Below the pieces are notes generated by a model. The model saw nothing but the letters and a program-made list of their open reading frames with translations, did no database searches and was not told where the DNA came from. From assembly GCA_964423875.1 (NCBI GenBank), contig CAYRGS010000007.1, positions 1 through 64,000 on the forward strand: DNA of 64,000 nt, in the 5' to 3' direction. A program made the translations under genes and the position numbers. The stretch is from CAYRGS01 sp964423875. Lineage in GTDB: Bacteria > UBA8248 > JACPRG01 > G963555815. Position 1 is the first letter of the stretch. Every line of letters starts with the position of its first letter. Below are positions 41,663 to 51,645 of this stretch, one piece after another.

Positions 41663-44239
41663 ATGCCGACCGTCACCATCGACGGAAAAACGATCGCTGT
41701 CGAGCCCGGCTCGACCATCATCCAAGCGGCCGACGCGCTGGGGATCTACATCCCCCGGTTCTGCTATCATCCGAAGCTGTCCGTTGTGGCGCAGTGCCGA
41801 CAGTGCATGGTGGAGATCCAGCAGCCGGCCCCGCCTCCGGGGGTCGCGCCGAGACCTTTCACGGCCTGCTCGACGCCCGTGGCCGACGGGATGGTCGTCT
41901 CGACCACCTCCGAAGTCGCCGTCCAGGCCCAGAAGGGCGTTGTTGAGTTCCTTCTCCTCAACCACCCGCTGGACTGCCCCATCTGTGATCAGGGGGGGGA
42001 ATGCCCCCTCCAGGACATCACGATGAGCTTCGGCAAGTCGATCACCCGCAGCGAGTTCGTCCGGCGCATCTACCCCAAGTTGGAGATCAGCGCGTACATC
42101 GAGCCCGAGATGAACCGGTGCGTCCATTGCACGCGCTGCATGCGGTTCAGCGAGGAGATCGACGGGGCGAGCGAATTCGGTTTCGTGGATCGGGGCGACC
42201 GGACGATGGTGGACACCTACCACGGTCTCGACGTTTCTGTGAAGTCCACCGTCTCCGGGAACGTGATCGACCTTTGTCCGGTGGGCGCGTTGACCAATAA
42301 ACCCTATCGGTTCAAGGCGCGCGTCTGGGAGATGGAGGAGACGGAGGTCCCCTGCCTGCTCTGCCCGGTTCAGTGCTCGAGCGCGATCTGGACCCGAGAG
42401 AACGACATCAAGCGCGTGACGGCGGGCCGCAACGAGGCCGTCAACGAGACCTGGATCTGCGACGCTGGCCGCTGGGGCATGGAGTTCGTCGGAAGCCCGA
42501 ACCGGCTGCGAACCCCGGAGGCGGGCCCCGCGCAGGCCCGGACCGAGAAGACCTGGGAGGAGACCCTGACCCAGACCGTCGAGACCCTACGCCGCGTCCG
42601 GGACGCGCACGGCCCGGAGGCCGTCGCGGGCATCGGGGGTGCACGGTCCACCAATGAGGCGGCCTACCTGTTCCAGAAGATGCTCCGCGGGGTCCTGGGT
42701 ACGAACCACGTCGACGCGCGCACCCAGCCCCTGGACCTGGCCACCACCGACGCCTACATCCGGGCCCGCGGGTATCCGGGGTTGAGCCTGGGCTTCGAGG
42801 ACCTGGAAAAATCGCCGGCGGCCTTCGTGTTGGGGGCCGACCTGTTCTATGAGCACCCCATCCTGGCGCTCCGGTTGCGGAAGGCTGTCCAGGCGGGCGG
42901 GAGACTGGTTTTGGCCCATCCCCGGCGGGTTTCGGTGAATACGCCCGTGGCGGTCCGTCTTCAGTACGCGCCCGGAGCGGAGCGCGCCTTGATGCTCGGG
43001 CTTTGGGCGGCGTTGAAGGAGGGGGGCGCGGATCTGTCGCAGCCCCCCGGAGCGGAAGCCCCGCTGGGCGCGTTGGCCGAGACGGCCGGCGTTGGCTCGG
43101 ACGACCTCCGCCGCGCCGCCGAGATCATCGGAGCGGCCGGCGGCTGCACCCTGCTGATGGGGCCGGGCGTCGGCGATGCCTCGGCCGCGCCGCTGTTCGC
43201 CGGACTGGAGTCGGCGCTCCCCGGCGCCCGGGGCGGCTACCTTCACACCGGGCCGAATCTTCAGGGCGCGATGGACATGGGATGCCTTCCCTACGCCTTC
43301 CCCGGTTACCGCCCCGTGGGCCGAGATAACGCACTCTTCGAGGCCGGCGTCCTCCGGTATCCCGAATGGACGGGGTTGGATGCGCAAGGAATCCTCGCGG
43401 CCGTCCGGGAAGGCCGGATCAAGGCGCTCTACCTCATGGGGGCGGATCCGGTTCGTGACTTCCCGGATCCGGAAGCCGTGCGCGTGGCCCTGGACGGCCT
43501 GGAGTTTTTGGTGGTTCAGGACAGCCTGCCGAACTTCTCGGCGGCGTATGCGGACGTCGTCCTCCCCGTCGGGGCGCCGACGGAAATCGAGGGAACGGTG
43601 ACGGGCGTCGGCTGTCACGTTCAGGCGCTCGACGTCGCCGTCCGGCCGAGTGCCGGTGTCCGGCCGGATTGGGAGATCATCGGGGAGCTCATGAGCCGGT
43701 TCGGCTCGCCAACCCGGATTGACGGTCTGGCCGCCGTTCAGGCGGAGATCGAAAAGGTGATTCCGGCCTATGCCGGCATCGGAAACGGCGGGCCGGAGAG
43801 GGGCGGGTTCCGGTGGGCGGCCGAAGCGCCCCCCTCGGAAGGGGCGGCGCCGGGACCTTCCGGCGTGCGGGGGGCCGGGGGGGGGGGGGGGGGATCGGCG
43901 GCCGTCACTTCCGGCGCGCGGGGCCTACGGCTGCTGACTTCTCCGATGCTCTTTTCGACGGGCGCGATGGCGGCCGAGTCGAAGGCCATTCAGGCCGCCG
44001 GCCCGCAGGCGTACGCCGAGATTCATCCCGACGCCGCGGCCGCCCTCGGGGTCTCCGAGGGGGAGGTCGTAAACCTGTCTTCGCCGAGGGGGAAAATCTC
44101 CGTCCCGGTGCGCGTTGACCGGAAAACCCCGCCGGGGGCGGTCTACGTCCCGAGCGGCGCGGGGGATTCCCCTTCGAACGTTCTCTTGTCGGCCGGGGAG
44201 CCGGTTCCGGCGGTCACTTTGGAGAAGCGGGCGGGATGA
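41663..44239 (+). CDS. nuoG: NADH-quinone oxidoreductase subunit G (cluster 1)
   Basis: Large Fe-S subunit, 858 residues. [2Fe-2S] ferredoxin domain (PRFCYHPKLSVVAQCRQCMVE), His/Cys motif (HPLDCPICDQGGECPLQD), two-cluster domain (CVHCTRCMRF) and a molybdopterin-type domain with CLLCPVQC and WICDAGRWG cysteines. Late in the protein a linker contains a G17 run (43877-43893) encoding glycines; its length sets the reading frame of the last 115 residues. ATG 41663 has AGGTAGGGAG upstream. Overlaps nuoH by 4 bases. Confidence 0.95.
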   Translation: MPTVTIDGKTIAVEPGSTIIQAADALGIYIPRFCYHPKLSVVAQCRQCMVEIQQPAPPPGVAPRPFTACSTPVADGMVVSTTSEVAVQAQKGVVEFLLLNHPLDCPICDQGGECPLQDITMSFGKSITRSEFVRRIYPKLEISAYIEPEMNRCVHCTRCMRFSEEIDGASEFGFVDRGDRTMVDTYHGLDVSVKSTVSGNVIDLCPVGALTNKPYRFKARVWEMEETEVPCLLCPVQCSSAIWTRENDIKRVTAGRNEAVNETWICDAGRWGMEFVGSPNRLRTPEAGPAQARTEKTWEETLTQTVETLRRVRDAHGPEAVAGIGGARSTNEAAYLFQKMLRGVLGTNHVDARTQPLDLATTDAYIRARGYPGLSLGFEDLEKSPAAFVLGADLFYEHPILALRLRKAVQAGGRLVLAHPRRVSVNTPVAVRLQYAPGAERALMLGLWAALKEGGADLSQPPGAEAPLGALAETAGVGSDDLRRAAEIIGAAGGCTLLMGPGVGDASAAPLFAGLESALPGARGGYLHTGPNLQGAMDMGCLPYAFPGYRPVGRDNALFEAGVLRYPEWTGLDAQGILAAVREGRIKALYLMGADPVRDFPDPEAVRVALDGLEFLVVQDSLPNFSAAYADVVLPVGAPTEIEGTVTGVGCHVQALDVAVRPSAGVRPDWEIIGELMSRFGSPTRIDGLAAVQAEIEKVIPAYAGIGNGGPERGGFRWAAEAPPSEGAAPGPSGVRGAGGGGGGSAAVTSGARGLRLLTSPMLFSTGAMAAESKAIQAAGPQAYAEIHPDAAAALGVSEGEVVNLSSPRGKISVPVRVDRKTPPGAVYVPSGAGDSPSNVLLSAGEPVPAVTLEKRAG
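43877..43893 (+). repeat. G17 homopolymer inside nuoG
   Basis: Seventeen consecutive Gs within the coding frame, in a low-complexity linker. A gain or loss of one G would truncate NuoG. Either a real slippage-prone tract or a sequencing artefact. Confidence 0.6.
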
Positions 44240-45219
44240 TCCCCTTTGTTCTGGCGACGGTGGTGAAGATCGTGATCGTCTTCAACATCCTTCTTTTGGT
44301 TGTGGCCTACATGACCTATGTGGAGCGGAAGGTTCTCGGGCACATCCAGGTCCGCTTGGGTCCGATGCGGGTGGGGTTTCATGGACTGCTTCAGCCCATC
44401 GCCGACGGGATCAAGCTCATGTTCAAGGAAGATGTGATCCCCCGTGAGGCCAACCGGTGGGTCTTCGTGGCGGCCCCGATGATGACCTTGATCCCGGCCA
44501 TCGCCTCGTTCGCCATCATCCCGTTCGGCGACTCGTTGAGCGTCCTCGGCGTCTCTGTGGACTTGGTGATCGCCGACGTGAACATCGGGATTCTGTACTT
44601 CTTCGCGCTGTCGTCTCTGGGGGTGCTCGGGTTCGTGATGGCGGGGTGGTCGTCCAACAGCAAGTATTCCCTGCTGGGGGGGCTTCGGGCCTCGGCGCAG
44701 ATGATCAGTTACGAGCTCACGCTGGGCCTTTCGGTCGTGGGGGTGATCATGCTGGCCGGGTCCCTGAGTCTGGTGGACATCGTCGACGCCCAGGCCAAGG
44801 TCCCGTTCATTCTTCTTCAGCCGCTCGGGTTCGCGCTGTTCATGGTCGCGGGGGTCGCGGAGGTCAACCGGGCTCCGTTCGACTTGCCGGAGGCCGAGAC
44901 CGAGCTGGTGGCTGGATACCACACCGAGTACAGCAGCATGAAGTTCGCCATGTTCTTCATGAGCGAGTATGCGGCCATGATCACAATCTCGGCCCTGGCC
45001 TCGACGCTCTTTCTGGGCGGCTGGCGGGGCCCGCTGCTGCCGCCCGTCGTCTGGTTCCTCGTCAAGACGTTTTTCTTCCTGTTCGTGTTCATCTGGGTTC
45101 GGGCGACGTTTCCCCGGCTGAGGTACGACCAGCTTATGGACTACGGCTGGAAGGTCCTCCTCCCGCTGGCCCTCGCCAATATCCTGATCACGGCCGGCGT
45201 CCTGGCGTTCTGGGGCTGA
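44236..45219 (+). CDS. nuoH: NADH-quinone oxidoreductase subunit H (cluster 1)
   Basis: Membrane subunit that forms the quinone tunnel with B and D. 327 residues, about eight helices. ERKVLGHIQVRLGPMRVG, ADGIKLMFKED, SKYSLLGGLRASAQMISYE and the conserved loop APFDLPEAETELVAGYHTEYS are present. ATG overlaps nuoG. Confidence 0.97.
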   Translation: MIPFVLATVVKIVIVFNILLLVVAYMTYVERKVLGHIQVRLGPMRVGFHGLLQPIADGIKLMFKEDVIPREANRWVFVAAPMMTLIPAIASFAIIPFGDSLSVLGVSVDLVIADVNIGILYFFALSSLGVLGFVMAGWSSNSKYSLLGGLRASAQMISYELTLGLSVVGVIMLAGSLSLVDIVDAQAKVPFILLQPLGFALFMVAGVAEVNRAPFDLPEAETELVAGYHTEYSSMKFAMFFMSEYAAMITISALASTLFLGGWRGPLLPPVVWFLVKTFFFLFVFIWVRATFPRLRYDQLMDYGWKVLLPLALANILITAGVLAFWG

Positions 45220-45247
45220 TGAGCGATACCACCGTGGGGGAAATCCG

Positions 45248-45766
45248 ATGATTACCGAGTTGGGAAAAGGCCTCGCGCTGACGTTCCGGCATTTGTTCAA
45301 GAGGCCGATCACCGTTAGGTACCCCGAAGAGCGGGTTCCGATGGTGCCGGGCTACCGGGGTCTTCACAAGCTGATGCGTTATGAAGACGGCCCCTACGCG
45401 GGGATGGAGCGCTGCATCGGCTGCAAACTCTGTCAGGCGGCCTGCCCGGTGGACTGCATTTATATTGAATCGGAGGAAAACACGCCCGACCACCGTGTCT
45501 CTCCGGGGGAGCGGTACGCGTCGATCTACGAGATCAACGAGCTCCGCTGCATCTATTGCGGAATGTGCGAAGAGGCCTGTCCGGTGGACGCCATCGTCTT
45601 GGGCGAGGGTTACGAATTTTGCAGCTACGACCGGGAATCCATGCTCTACAACAAGGAGAGGCTGCTCGTTCCGCCGCCCGAGGGACGACCCGCCGAGCCG
45701 GAGCCTCGGGGGGCCACAGTGCCGATCGGCGGCAGGCGGGTCCCAAGCGGCGGGGGGCGTGGGTAG
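45248..45766 (+). CDS. nuoI: NADH-quinone oxidoreductase subunit I
   Basis: Ferredoxin-like subunit with two [4Fe-4S] clusters, N6a and N6b, 172 residues. Ligand sets C56-C59-C62-C66 and C101-C104-C107-C111. It passes electrons from NuoG to NuoB. It is the only nuoI in the window; the second nuo cluster has none. The C terminus ends in a basic, glycine-rich tail. Confidence 0.97.
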   Translation: MITELGKGLALTFRHLFKRPITVRYPEERVPMVPGYRGLHKLMRYEDGPYAGMERCIGCKLCQAACPVDCIYIESEENTPDHRVSPGERYASIYEINELRCIYCGMCEEACPVDAIVLGEGYEFCSYDRESMLYNKERLLVPPPEGRPAEPEPRGATVPIGGRRVPSGGGRG

Positions 45767-45768
45767 GC

Positions 45769-46278
45769 ATGCCAGCGGTCCTGTTCTACATCTTTGCGGT
45801 CGCGGCCGTGGGGACGGCGCTGATGGTGATCTCTTCGAGGAACGCCGTCTACAGCGCCCTCTACCTCATCGGGACGTTGTTCAGCCTGGCCTGCATCTTT
45901 TTGCTCCTGCACGCGGAATTCATCGCGGCCATCCAGGTGTTGGTTTACGCGGGGGCCATCATGGTCCTGTTCTTGTTCGTCATCATGCTGTTGAACGTGG
46001 GGGCCGAGAAAAGGACGCCGATCAAGCTCAAGGGCCAGAAGGTCGCGGGCTTGCTGATAGCCCTAGGTCTCCTCGTCTTCCTGTTCGTCCGGACGCGCGG
46101 GATTCCGCAGCCGGAGCCCGTCGGCCCGTTTTCGCCGGAGCGGTTGGCTGAGGTGGGAAATGTCAAGGCGATCGGCCGGCTCCTGTTCACCGATTACCTG
46201 CTGCCCTTCGAGATTACGTCGATCCTGCTGTTCGTGGCCATCATCGGAGCGGTTGTCCTGGCGAGGCGGAGCGAATGA
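45769..46278 (+). CDS. nuoJ: NADH-quinone oxidoreductase subunit J (cluster 1)
   Basis: Membrane subunit with five helices, 169 residues. FIAAIQVLVYAGAIMVLFLFVIMLLN holds the third helix with the pi-bulge seen in complex I structures. ATG 45769, 2 bases after nuoI; the frame is open upstream but overlaps nuoI. Confidence 0.95.
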   Translation: MPAVLFYIFAVAAVGTALMVISSRNAVYSALYLIGTLFSLACIFLLLHAEFIAAIQVLVYAGAIMVLFLFVIMLLNVGAEKRTPIKLKGQKVAGLLIALGLLVFLFVRTRGIPQPEPVGPFSPERLAEVGNVKAIGRLLFTDYLLPFEITSILLFVAIIGAVVLARRSE

Positions 46279-46324
46279 GCCGACATCTTTGTGAGAAACG
46301 CGGCATCACCGAAGAGGAAGTGAT

Positions 46325-46627
46325 TTGGTTCCGCTGTCGCACTATCTGATTCTCAGCGCCGTCTTGTTCACCTTGGGCGTCATCGGTGTGCTTTTGCGCC
46401 GAAACGTCATCGTGATCTTCATGTCCATCGAGTTAATGCTGAACGCCGCGAACCTGACGCTCGTCGCGTTTTCGCGCTTCCTTCAAACGCTGGACGGGCA
46501 GATTCTGGTCTTCTTCGTGATGGCGGTGGCCGCGGCCGAGGCGGCCGTGGGACTCGTCATCATCATTTCAATCTATCGCCACAAGCAGTCCGTGGACGTG
46601 GACGAAGTCAACCTGCTCAGAATGTAA
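46325..46627 (+). CDS. nuoK: NADH-quinone oxidoreductase subunit K (cluster 1)
   Basis: Three-helix membrane subunit, 100 residues. FMSIELMLNAANLTLVAFS and FFVMAVAAAEAAVGLVIIIS contain the two glutamates of the proton path. TTG start at 46325 after AGAGGAAG. Confidence 0.96.
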   Translation: MVPLSHYLILSAVLFTLGVIGVLLRRNVIVIFMSIELMLNAANLTLVAFSRFLQTLDGQILVFFVMAVAAAEAAVGLVIIISIYRHKQSVDVDEVNLLRM

Positions 46628-46631
46628 AGCC

Positions 46632-48542
46632 ATGCTCGAAAATCTCTGGTGGATTCTTCTATTTCCCGCCCTGGGGGCGGTGATTAACGGCGTGTTTGGC
46701 CGGTGTACAGGAGCGCGCAACGCCGGTCTCATTGCTTGCGCGGCGGCCGGCCTGAGCTTCGTTGCGTCCGTCTGGGCGTTCTTCTCGCTCCTTGGCCTGG
46801 AGGTTTCGGCCAGGTCCGTTCACCAGACCCTCTACACTTGGATCGCCGCCGGGGATTTTGTCGTCCGGGCGTCCTTCCTTTTCGATCCCCTCTCGGCGGT
46901 GATGAGCCTCGTGGTGACGGGCGTCGGATTCATCATTCACGTGTATTCCATCGGCTACATGCACGAAGATCCGGGACGGACCCGGTATTTCGCTTATCTG
47001 AACCTGTTTCTCTTCGCGATGTTGCTCCTAGTTCTGGCCGATAATTTCCTGGTCCTGTTTGTCGGCTGGGAGGGCGTGGGGCTTTGCTCCTACTTGCTCA
47101 TCGGTTTCTGGTTCGAGAAGAAGTCCGCGACCGACGCCGGGAAGAAGGCCTTCATCGTCAACCGGATCGGTGATTTCGGGTTCGCCATCGCGGTGTTCCT
47201 GATTTTCTCGACGTTCGGGACGCTGGATTACGCGGGGGTGTTCGCCGCCGCGCCGGAGAAGCTCTCCGCCGGAGGCGCGGTCGTGACGGCCATCACGCTC
47301 CTCCTCTTTCTGGGGGCCACGGGCAAGTCGGCGCAGATTCCCCTGTACACCTGGCTCCCGGACGCCATGGAGGGCCCGACCCCGGTCAGCGCGCTCATTC
47401 ACGCCGCCACGATGGTGACCGCCGGCGTCTACCTGGTCGCCCGCACCCACGTCCTGTTTCTGTTGGCGCCCGACGTCCTCCTCACGGTTGCGGCCGTCGG
47501 GATGGCGACGGCGCTTCTGGCCGCCCTGATCGCCCTGGTGCAGACCGACATCAAGCGGGTGCTCGCTTACTCGACGATCAGCCAGCTCGGTTACATGTTC
47601 CTGGCCTGCGGACTGGGGGCGTTCGGCGCGGCGATCTTCCATCTCATGATGCACGCCTTCTTCAAAGCCCTTCTCTTCCTGGGGTCCGGCAGCGTCATCC
47701 ACGCCATGGGCGGAGAGCAGGACATCCGCAAGATGGGCGGCCTCAGACGCCAGATGCCGACGACGTATTGGACGTTTGTGATCGGCGGGTTGGCGCTGGC
47801 GGGGATCTTCCCCCTGGCGGGTTTCTTCAGCAAGGACGCAATCCTCTGGAAGGCCTGGGCGGCCGGCCGCCCCGTGTTCTGGGGGCTGGGTGTCCTCGTC
47901 GCGGGACTGACGGCCTACTATATGTTCCGGTGCATTTTCCTGACCTTCCACGGCGCTTTCCGCTACGGGGGCGCGGCCGCGCCCCGGCCCCACGAGTCGC
48001 CCGCTGTCATGACCCTGCCGCTGGTGGTCCTCGGGGTCTTGGCCGTTATTGGCGGATGGGTGGGCGTCCCCATCCTTCAGGGGGCCGACATCCTCGGGGA
48101 CTTCCTGGCGCCGGTCTTCGCGGGGGCCGCCGGATCGGCGGCGGCCCACGGAGGTGTGGGCCTGGAGCTGGGCCTGATGGTCGTCTCTCTGGTGGTGGCG
48201 GGCTTTGGAATCTTCCTGGCTTACCAGATGCACCTGGCCCGGCCGGAAATGGCAAAGAAGGCGGCGGACCGCTTCCCCACGCTGCACCGGCTTCTTCTTA
48301 ACAAGTTCTACGTGGATGAGCTCTACGACAGCCTGTTCGTCATCCCGCTGAGAAACACGGCGCTCACCCTGTGGAGGGGCGTGGACGTCTTGCTGGTGGA
48401 CGGGCTGGTCAACGGCGTGGGCGGGGCCTTCCGGAATTTGTCCGGCGTGGTTCGGGCTTTGCAGACGGGGCATACGAAGACGTACCTGTTGTCCATGGTG
48501 GCCGGGATCGCCGCCATCGCGTTGTTTTACACCTGGCGCTGA
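46632..48542 (+). CDS. nuoL: NADH-quinone oxidoreductase subunit L (cluster 1)
   Basis: Distal antiporter-like proton pump, 636 residues. GWEGVGLCSYLLIGFW, WLPDAMEGPTPVSALIHAA (with the key lysine region GKSAQIPLYTW before it) and QTDIKRVLAYSTISQLGYM. The C terminus has the long lateral helix and a final membrane anchor (YLLSMVAGIAAIALFYTW). Four bases after nuoK. Confidence 0.97.
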   Translation: MLENLWWILLFPALGAVINGVFGRCTGARNAGLIACAAAGLSFVASVWAFFSLLGLEVSARSVHQTLYTWIAAGDFVVRASFLFDPLSAVMSLVVTGVGFIIHVYSIGYMHEDPGRTRYFAYLNLFLFAMLLLVLADNFLVLFVGWEGVGLCSYLLIGFWFEKKSATDAGKKAFIVNRIGDFGFAIAVFLIFSTFGTLDYAGVFAAAPEKLSAGGAVVTAITLLLFLGATGKSAQIPLYTWLPDAMEGPTPVSALIHAATMVTAGVYLVARTHVLFLLAPDVLLTVAAVGMATALLAALIALVQTDIKRVLAYSTISQLGYMFLACGLGAFGAAIFHLMMHAFFKALLFLGSGSVIHAMGGEQDIRKMGGLRRQMPTTYWTFVIGGLALAGIFPLAGFFSKDAILWKAWAAGRPVFWGLGVLVAGLTAYYMFRCIFLTFHGAFRYGGAAAPRPHESPAVMTLPLVVLGVLAVIGGWVGVPILQGADILGDFLAPVFAGAAGSAAAHGGVGLELGLMVVSLVVAGFGIFLAYQMHLARPEMAKKAADRFPTLHRLLLNKFYVDELYDSLFVIPLRNTALTLWRGVDVLLVDGLVNGVGGAFRNLSGVVRALQTGHTKTYLLSMVAGIAAIALFYTWR

Positions 48543-48578
48543 TTATTCGGCGATCTTACGGGGAACGGGTGAGCCGCA

Positions 48579-50132
48579 ATGAATTCTCTGGGTTTTCCGA
48601 TTTTGAGCTGGATCGTGTTCCTGCCCCTGGCCGGCGCGATCCTGGTGGGAGTCTGGAGCCGCCGGGAGCCGGCCGCGGTGAAGGGGATTGCTTTCGCGGT
48701 TTCCATCGCCACGTTCGTTCTCGCGCTGGTGATGTACGCCGCGTTCCGTCCCGAAGTGGGCACGATGCAGTTCACGGAGACCGCTTCATGGATCCCGGGC
48801 ATCGGCATCGGCTACCGGTTGGGCGTGGACGGCATCAGCCTGTGGATGGTCCTGCTGACCGCCTTCCTGATGCCGCTGGCGATCCTTGGCTCGTGGAAAG
48901 ACATCCAGCACCGCGTCAAGGGGTTCTACGTTTCCATGCTCTTGCTGGAGACGGCCATGCTGGGGGTCTTCGTCGCCCTGGACATGTTCTTGTTCTACGT
49001 GTTTTGGGAGGTGATGCTGATTCCCATGGCCCTGCTGATCGGCGTTTGGGGCGGCGAGCGGCGGATTTACGCGGCCGTCAAGTTTTTCTTGTACACGATG
49101 GCGGGAAGCGTCTTGATGCTGGTCGCGGTGCTGGTCATGGTTTACCTGAATTACAAGAGCACAGGCGTCCTGACGTTCGGTTATATGGAGCTGAACCGTC
49201 TCGGTCTCCCGGGCGATGTCCAGTGGTGGTTGTTCGGCGCGTTTTTCCTGGCCTTCGCGATCAAGGTCCCCATGTTCCCGTTTCACACCTGGTTGCCGGA
49301 CGCCCACGTGGAGGCCCCCACCGCCGCGAGCGTCATCTTGGCGGGGGTTCTGCTGAAGATGGGGACGTACGGTTTCATCCGGTTCGCCATCCCCTTCTTC
49401 CCGCTGGCGGCCCGGGACTACACGCCGTTCATCGTTGTGCTGTCCGTCCTTGGAATTCTCTATGGAGCGCTGATGGCCTTCGTTCAGGAGGATGTGAAGA
49501 AACTGGTCGCGTACAGCTCGGTCAGCCATCTGGGATTCGTGATGCTGGGGCTGTTCGCCATGAACGCCCAGGGCGTCGAAGGGGGCATCCTCCAGATGGT
49601 GAACCACGGGCTTTCAACGGGCGCCCTGTTCTTCCTGGTGGGGATGATCTATGAGCGGCGGCACACGCGATTGATCGAAGAGTACGGCGGATTGGCCAAG
49701 GTGATTCCGGCTTACGCGGTCATCTTCCTAATTGTGACCTTCTCCTCCATCGGCTTGCCCGGACTCAACGGGTTCGTCGGCGAGTTTACAATCCTGTTCG
49801 GCTCCTTCCGGGTCCACCGCTGGGCGACGGCCTGGGCGACGCTGGGCGTCATCTTGGGCGCGGTGTACATGCTGTGGATGGTTCAGCGGATGATCTTCGG
49901 CGGGGTGACCCGCGAGGAGAACCGCTCCCTGCCCGATCTCAGCGCGCGGGAGTGGGCGGTCCTGGGATCGATTGTTCTCTTCATTTTCTGGATCGGCCTG
50001 GCGCCGAAACCCTTCTTCCATTCCATGGAGGCATCGGTGGACCGGATGCTGAAAGAGAACGCGGCCAAAGCCGAGCGCACCGCGGACTTGACGAAGATGC
50101 CCGCGTCTACAGCCCTGATCGGAAGGCGGTGA
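48579..50132 (+). CDS. nuoM: NADH-quinone oxidoreductase subunit M (cluster 1)
   Basis: Antiporter-like proton pump, 517 residues, about 14 helices. FYVFWEVMLIPMALLIG holds the conserved glutamate, AIKVPMFPFHTWLPDAHVEA the lysine; YSSVSHLGFVMLGLFA and SSIGLPGLNGFVGEF are further marks. 36 bases after nuoL. Confidence 0.97.
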   Translation: MNSLGFPILSWIVFLPLAGAILVGVWSRREPAAVKGIAFAVSIATFVLALVMYAAFRPEVGTMQFTETASWIPGIGIGYRLGVDGISLWMVLLTAFLMPLAILGSWKDIQHRVKGFYVSMLLLETAMLGVFVALDMFLFYVFWEVMLIPMALLIGVWGGERRIYAAVKFFLYTMAGSVLMLVAVLVMVYLNYKSTGVLTFGYMELNRLGLPGDVQWWLFGAFFLAFAIKVPMFPFHTWLPDAHVEAPTAASVILAGVLLKMGTYGFIRFAIPFFPLAARDYTPFIVVLSVLGILYGALMAFVQEDVKKLVAYSSVSHLGFVMLGLFAMNAQGVEGGILQMVNHGLSTGALFFLVGMIYERRHTRLIEEYGGLAKVIPAYAVIFLIVTFSSIGLPGLNGFVGEFTILFGSFRVHRWATAWATLGVILGAVYMLWMVQRMIFGGVTREENRSLPDLSAREWAVLGSIVLFIFWIGLAPKPFFHSMEASVDRMLKENAAKAERTADLTKMPASTALIGRR

Positions 50133-50134
50133 GC

Positions 50135-51616
50135 GTGGCCCCCGAAATCCCCGATGTAAACCTACAGGCGATCCTGCCCCTGATCTGGCTCTGCGTTGGG
50201 GGGATCACGGTTCTCATGGTGGATAGTTTCCGCAAAGACGCCCACGGGTGGCTGACCGGTCTCGGGCTGGTGTTCCTCGCGGGGGCGGCGTTGTCGGCCG
50301 TCTGGATTTGGGACTCGCCCCAGCGGGTCTTCAACGGGATGTTCGCCGCCGACCGGCTCACCCAGGCTTTCACACTGATCTTCGTCCTGGGAACGGGTCT
50401 GACCCTGTTGTTTTCCCATGATTACGCTGCGCGGGAGGGGATCGCCAACGGGGAGTATTATGCCCTGCTCCTGTTCGCCGCCGCGGGCATGGTCATGATG
50501 GCGGGGGGAACGAACCTGATCACCATCTTCCTGGGACTCGAGGTGATGTCCATCGCCTCCTATATCCTGGCCGGGATGTTCAAGACGCGGCCCGCCTCGA
50601 GCGAGGCCTCGATGAAGTATTTCCTGACGGGGGCCTTCGCCACCGGATTTCTGCTTTATGGAATCGCCCTCGTCTACGGCAGCGTGGGGAGCCTCGACCA
50701 CGCCGTCCTGACCGAGAGGCTGGTGGCTGGCGGGGCCCGAGAGGGGATGGACTGGCTTTTGTTCGCGGGCGTCGGCCTGTTGGTGGTGGGATTCGGTTTT
50801 AAGGTCGCGGCGGTCCCTTTCCACATGTGGGCGCCCGACGTCTATGAAGGGGCGCCGACGTCGGTGACCGGGTTCATGGCCGCCGCCGTCAAGGCCGCCG
50901 GCTTCGCGGCGTTCTTCCGGGTGTTCGCGGGACCCCTCGTGGCCCTTCACGTGGACTGGAGCGTGATCCTTTGGGTGGCGGCCGTTCTGACCATGACGCT
51001 GGGCAACGTCGCGGCCATCTCCCAGCGCAACATCAAGCGGATGCTCGCGTACTCGAGCATCGCCCACACCGGATACCTGCTCATGGCCCTGGTCGCCCTG
51101 AACCGGACCGGCGCGGGGGGACTGCTGTTCTACCTCTTCCAGTACACCCTGAGCACGATCGGGGCCTTCGGCGTCATCATTGCCCTGAGCGCGGCGAATG
51201 GCGATGGCCGGGAGACGCTGGACCTGTCCGAATACGACGGTCTGGGATCCCGGCGGCCCGTGCTGGGGCTCGTTCTGTCGCTCTTCATGTTCAGCCTTGC
51301 CGGGTTGCCGCCGACGGCCGGGTTCATGGGAAAGGTCTACATCTTCAGCGCCGCCGTCGAGGCGGGCTACACGTGGCTGGTGGTGATCGCGGTCCTGAAC
51401 AGCGTGGTGGCGGTGACCTATTACCTGGGCGTGGTGGTGCGAATTTTCATGCGGGAGTCCCGGACGCAGGATGCAGAGGAGACCCCCGCGCGCCTTCGGG
51501 TGGGCGTATTGACGGCCGCTGGGTTGCTGATCGCGGTGTGGGGGACGCTGCAACTGGGCGTTTTCCCGTCCGGGGCGCTTTCTCTGGCGAAGCTGACGGC
51601 GGCGGGTGGATTCTGA
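50135..51616 (+). CDS. nuoN: NADH-quinone oxidoreductase subunit N (cluster 1)
   Basis: Third antiporter-like pump, 493 residues from GTG 50135 (GGAAGG 8 bases upstream); GTG 50129 is also in frame but too close to that site. FKVAAVPFHMWAPDVYEGAP and MLAYSSIAHTGYLLMALVA are characteristic, and FSLAGLPPTAGFMGK near the end. Last gene of the complete operon. Confidence 0.96.
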   Translation: MAPEIPDVNLQAILPLIWLCVGGITVLMVDSFRKDAHGWLTGLGLVFLAGAALSAVWIWDSPQRVFNGMFAADRLTQAFTLIFVLGTGLTLLFSHDYAAREGIANGEYYALLLFAAAGMVMMAGGTNLITIFLGLEVMSIASYILAGMFKTRPASSEASMKYFLTGAFATGFLLYGIALVYGSVGSLDHAVLTERLVAGGAREGMDWLLFAGVGLLVVGFGFKVAAVPFHMWAPDVYEGAPTSVTGFMAAAVKAAGFAAFFRVFAGPLVALHVDWSVILWVAAVLTMTLGNVAAISQRNIKRMLAYSSIAHTGYLLMALVALNRTGAGGLLFYLFQYTLSTIGAFGVIIALSAANGDGRETLDLSEYDGLGSRRPVLGLVLSLFMFSLAGLPPTAGFMGKVYIFSAAVEAGYTWLVVIAVLNSVVAVTYYLGVVVRIFMRESRTQDAEETPARLRVGVLTAAGLLIAVWGTLQLGVFPSGALSLAKLTAAGGF

Positions 51617-51645
51617 GATTGTGAAAAAAAGTGCAAGAATGCCCT

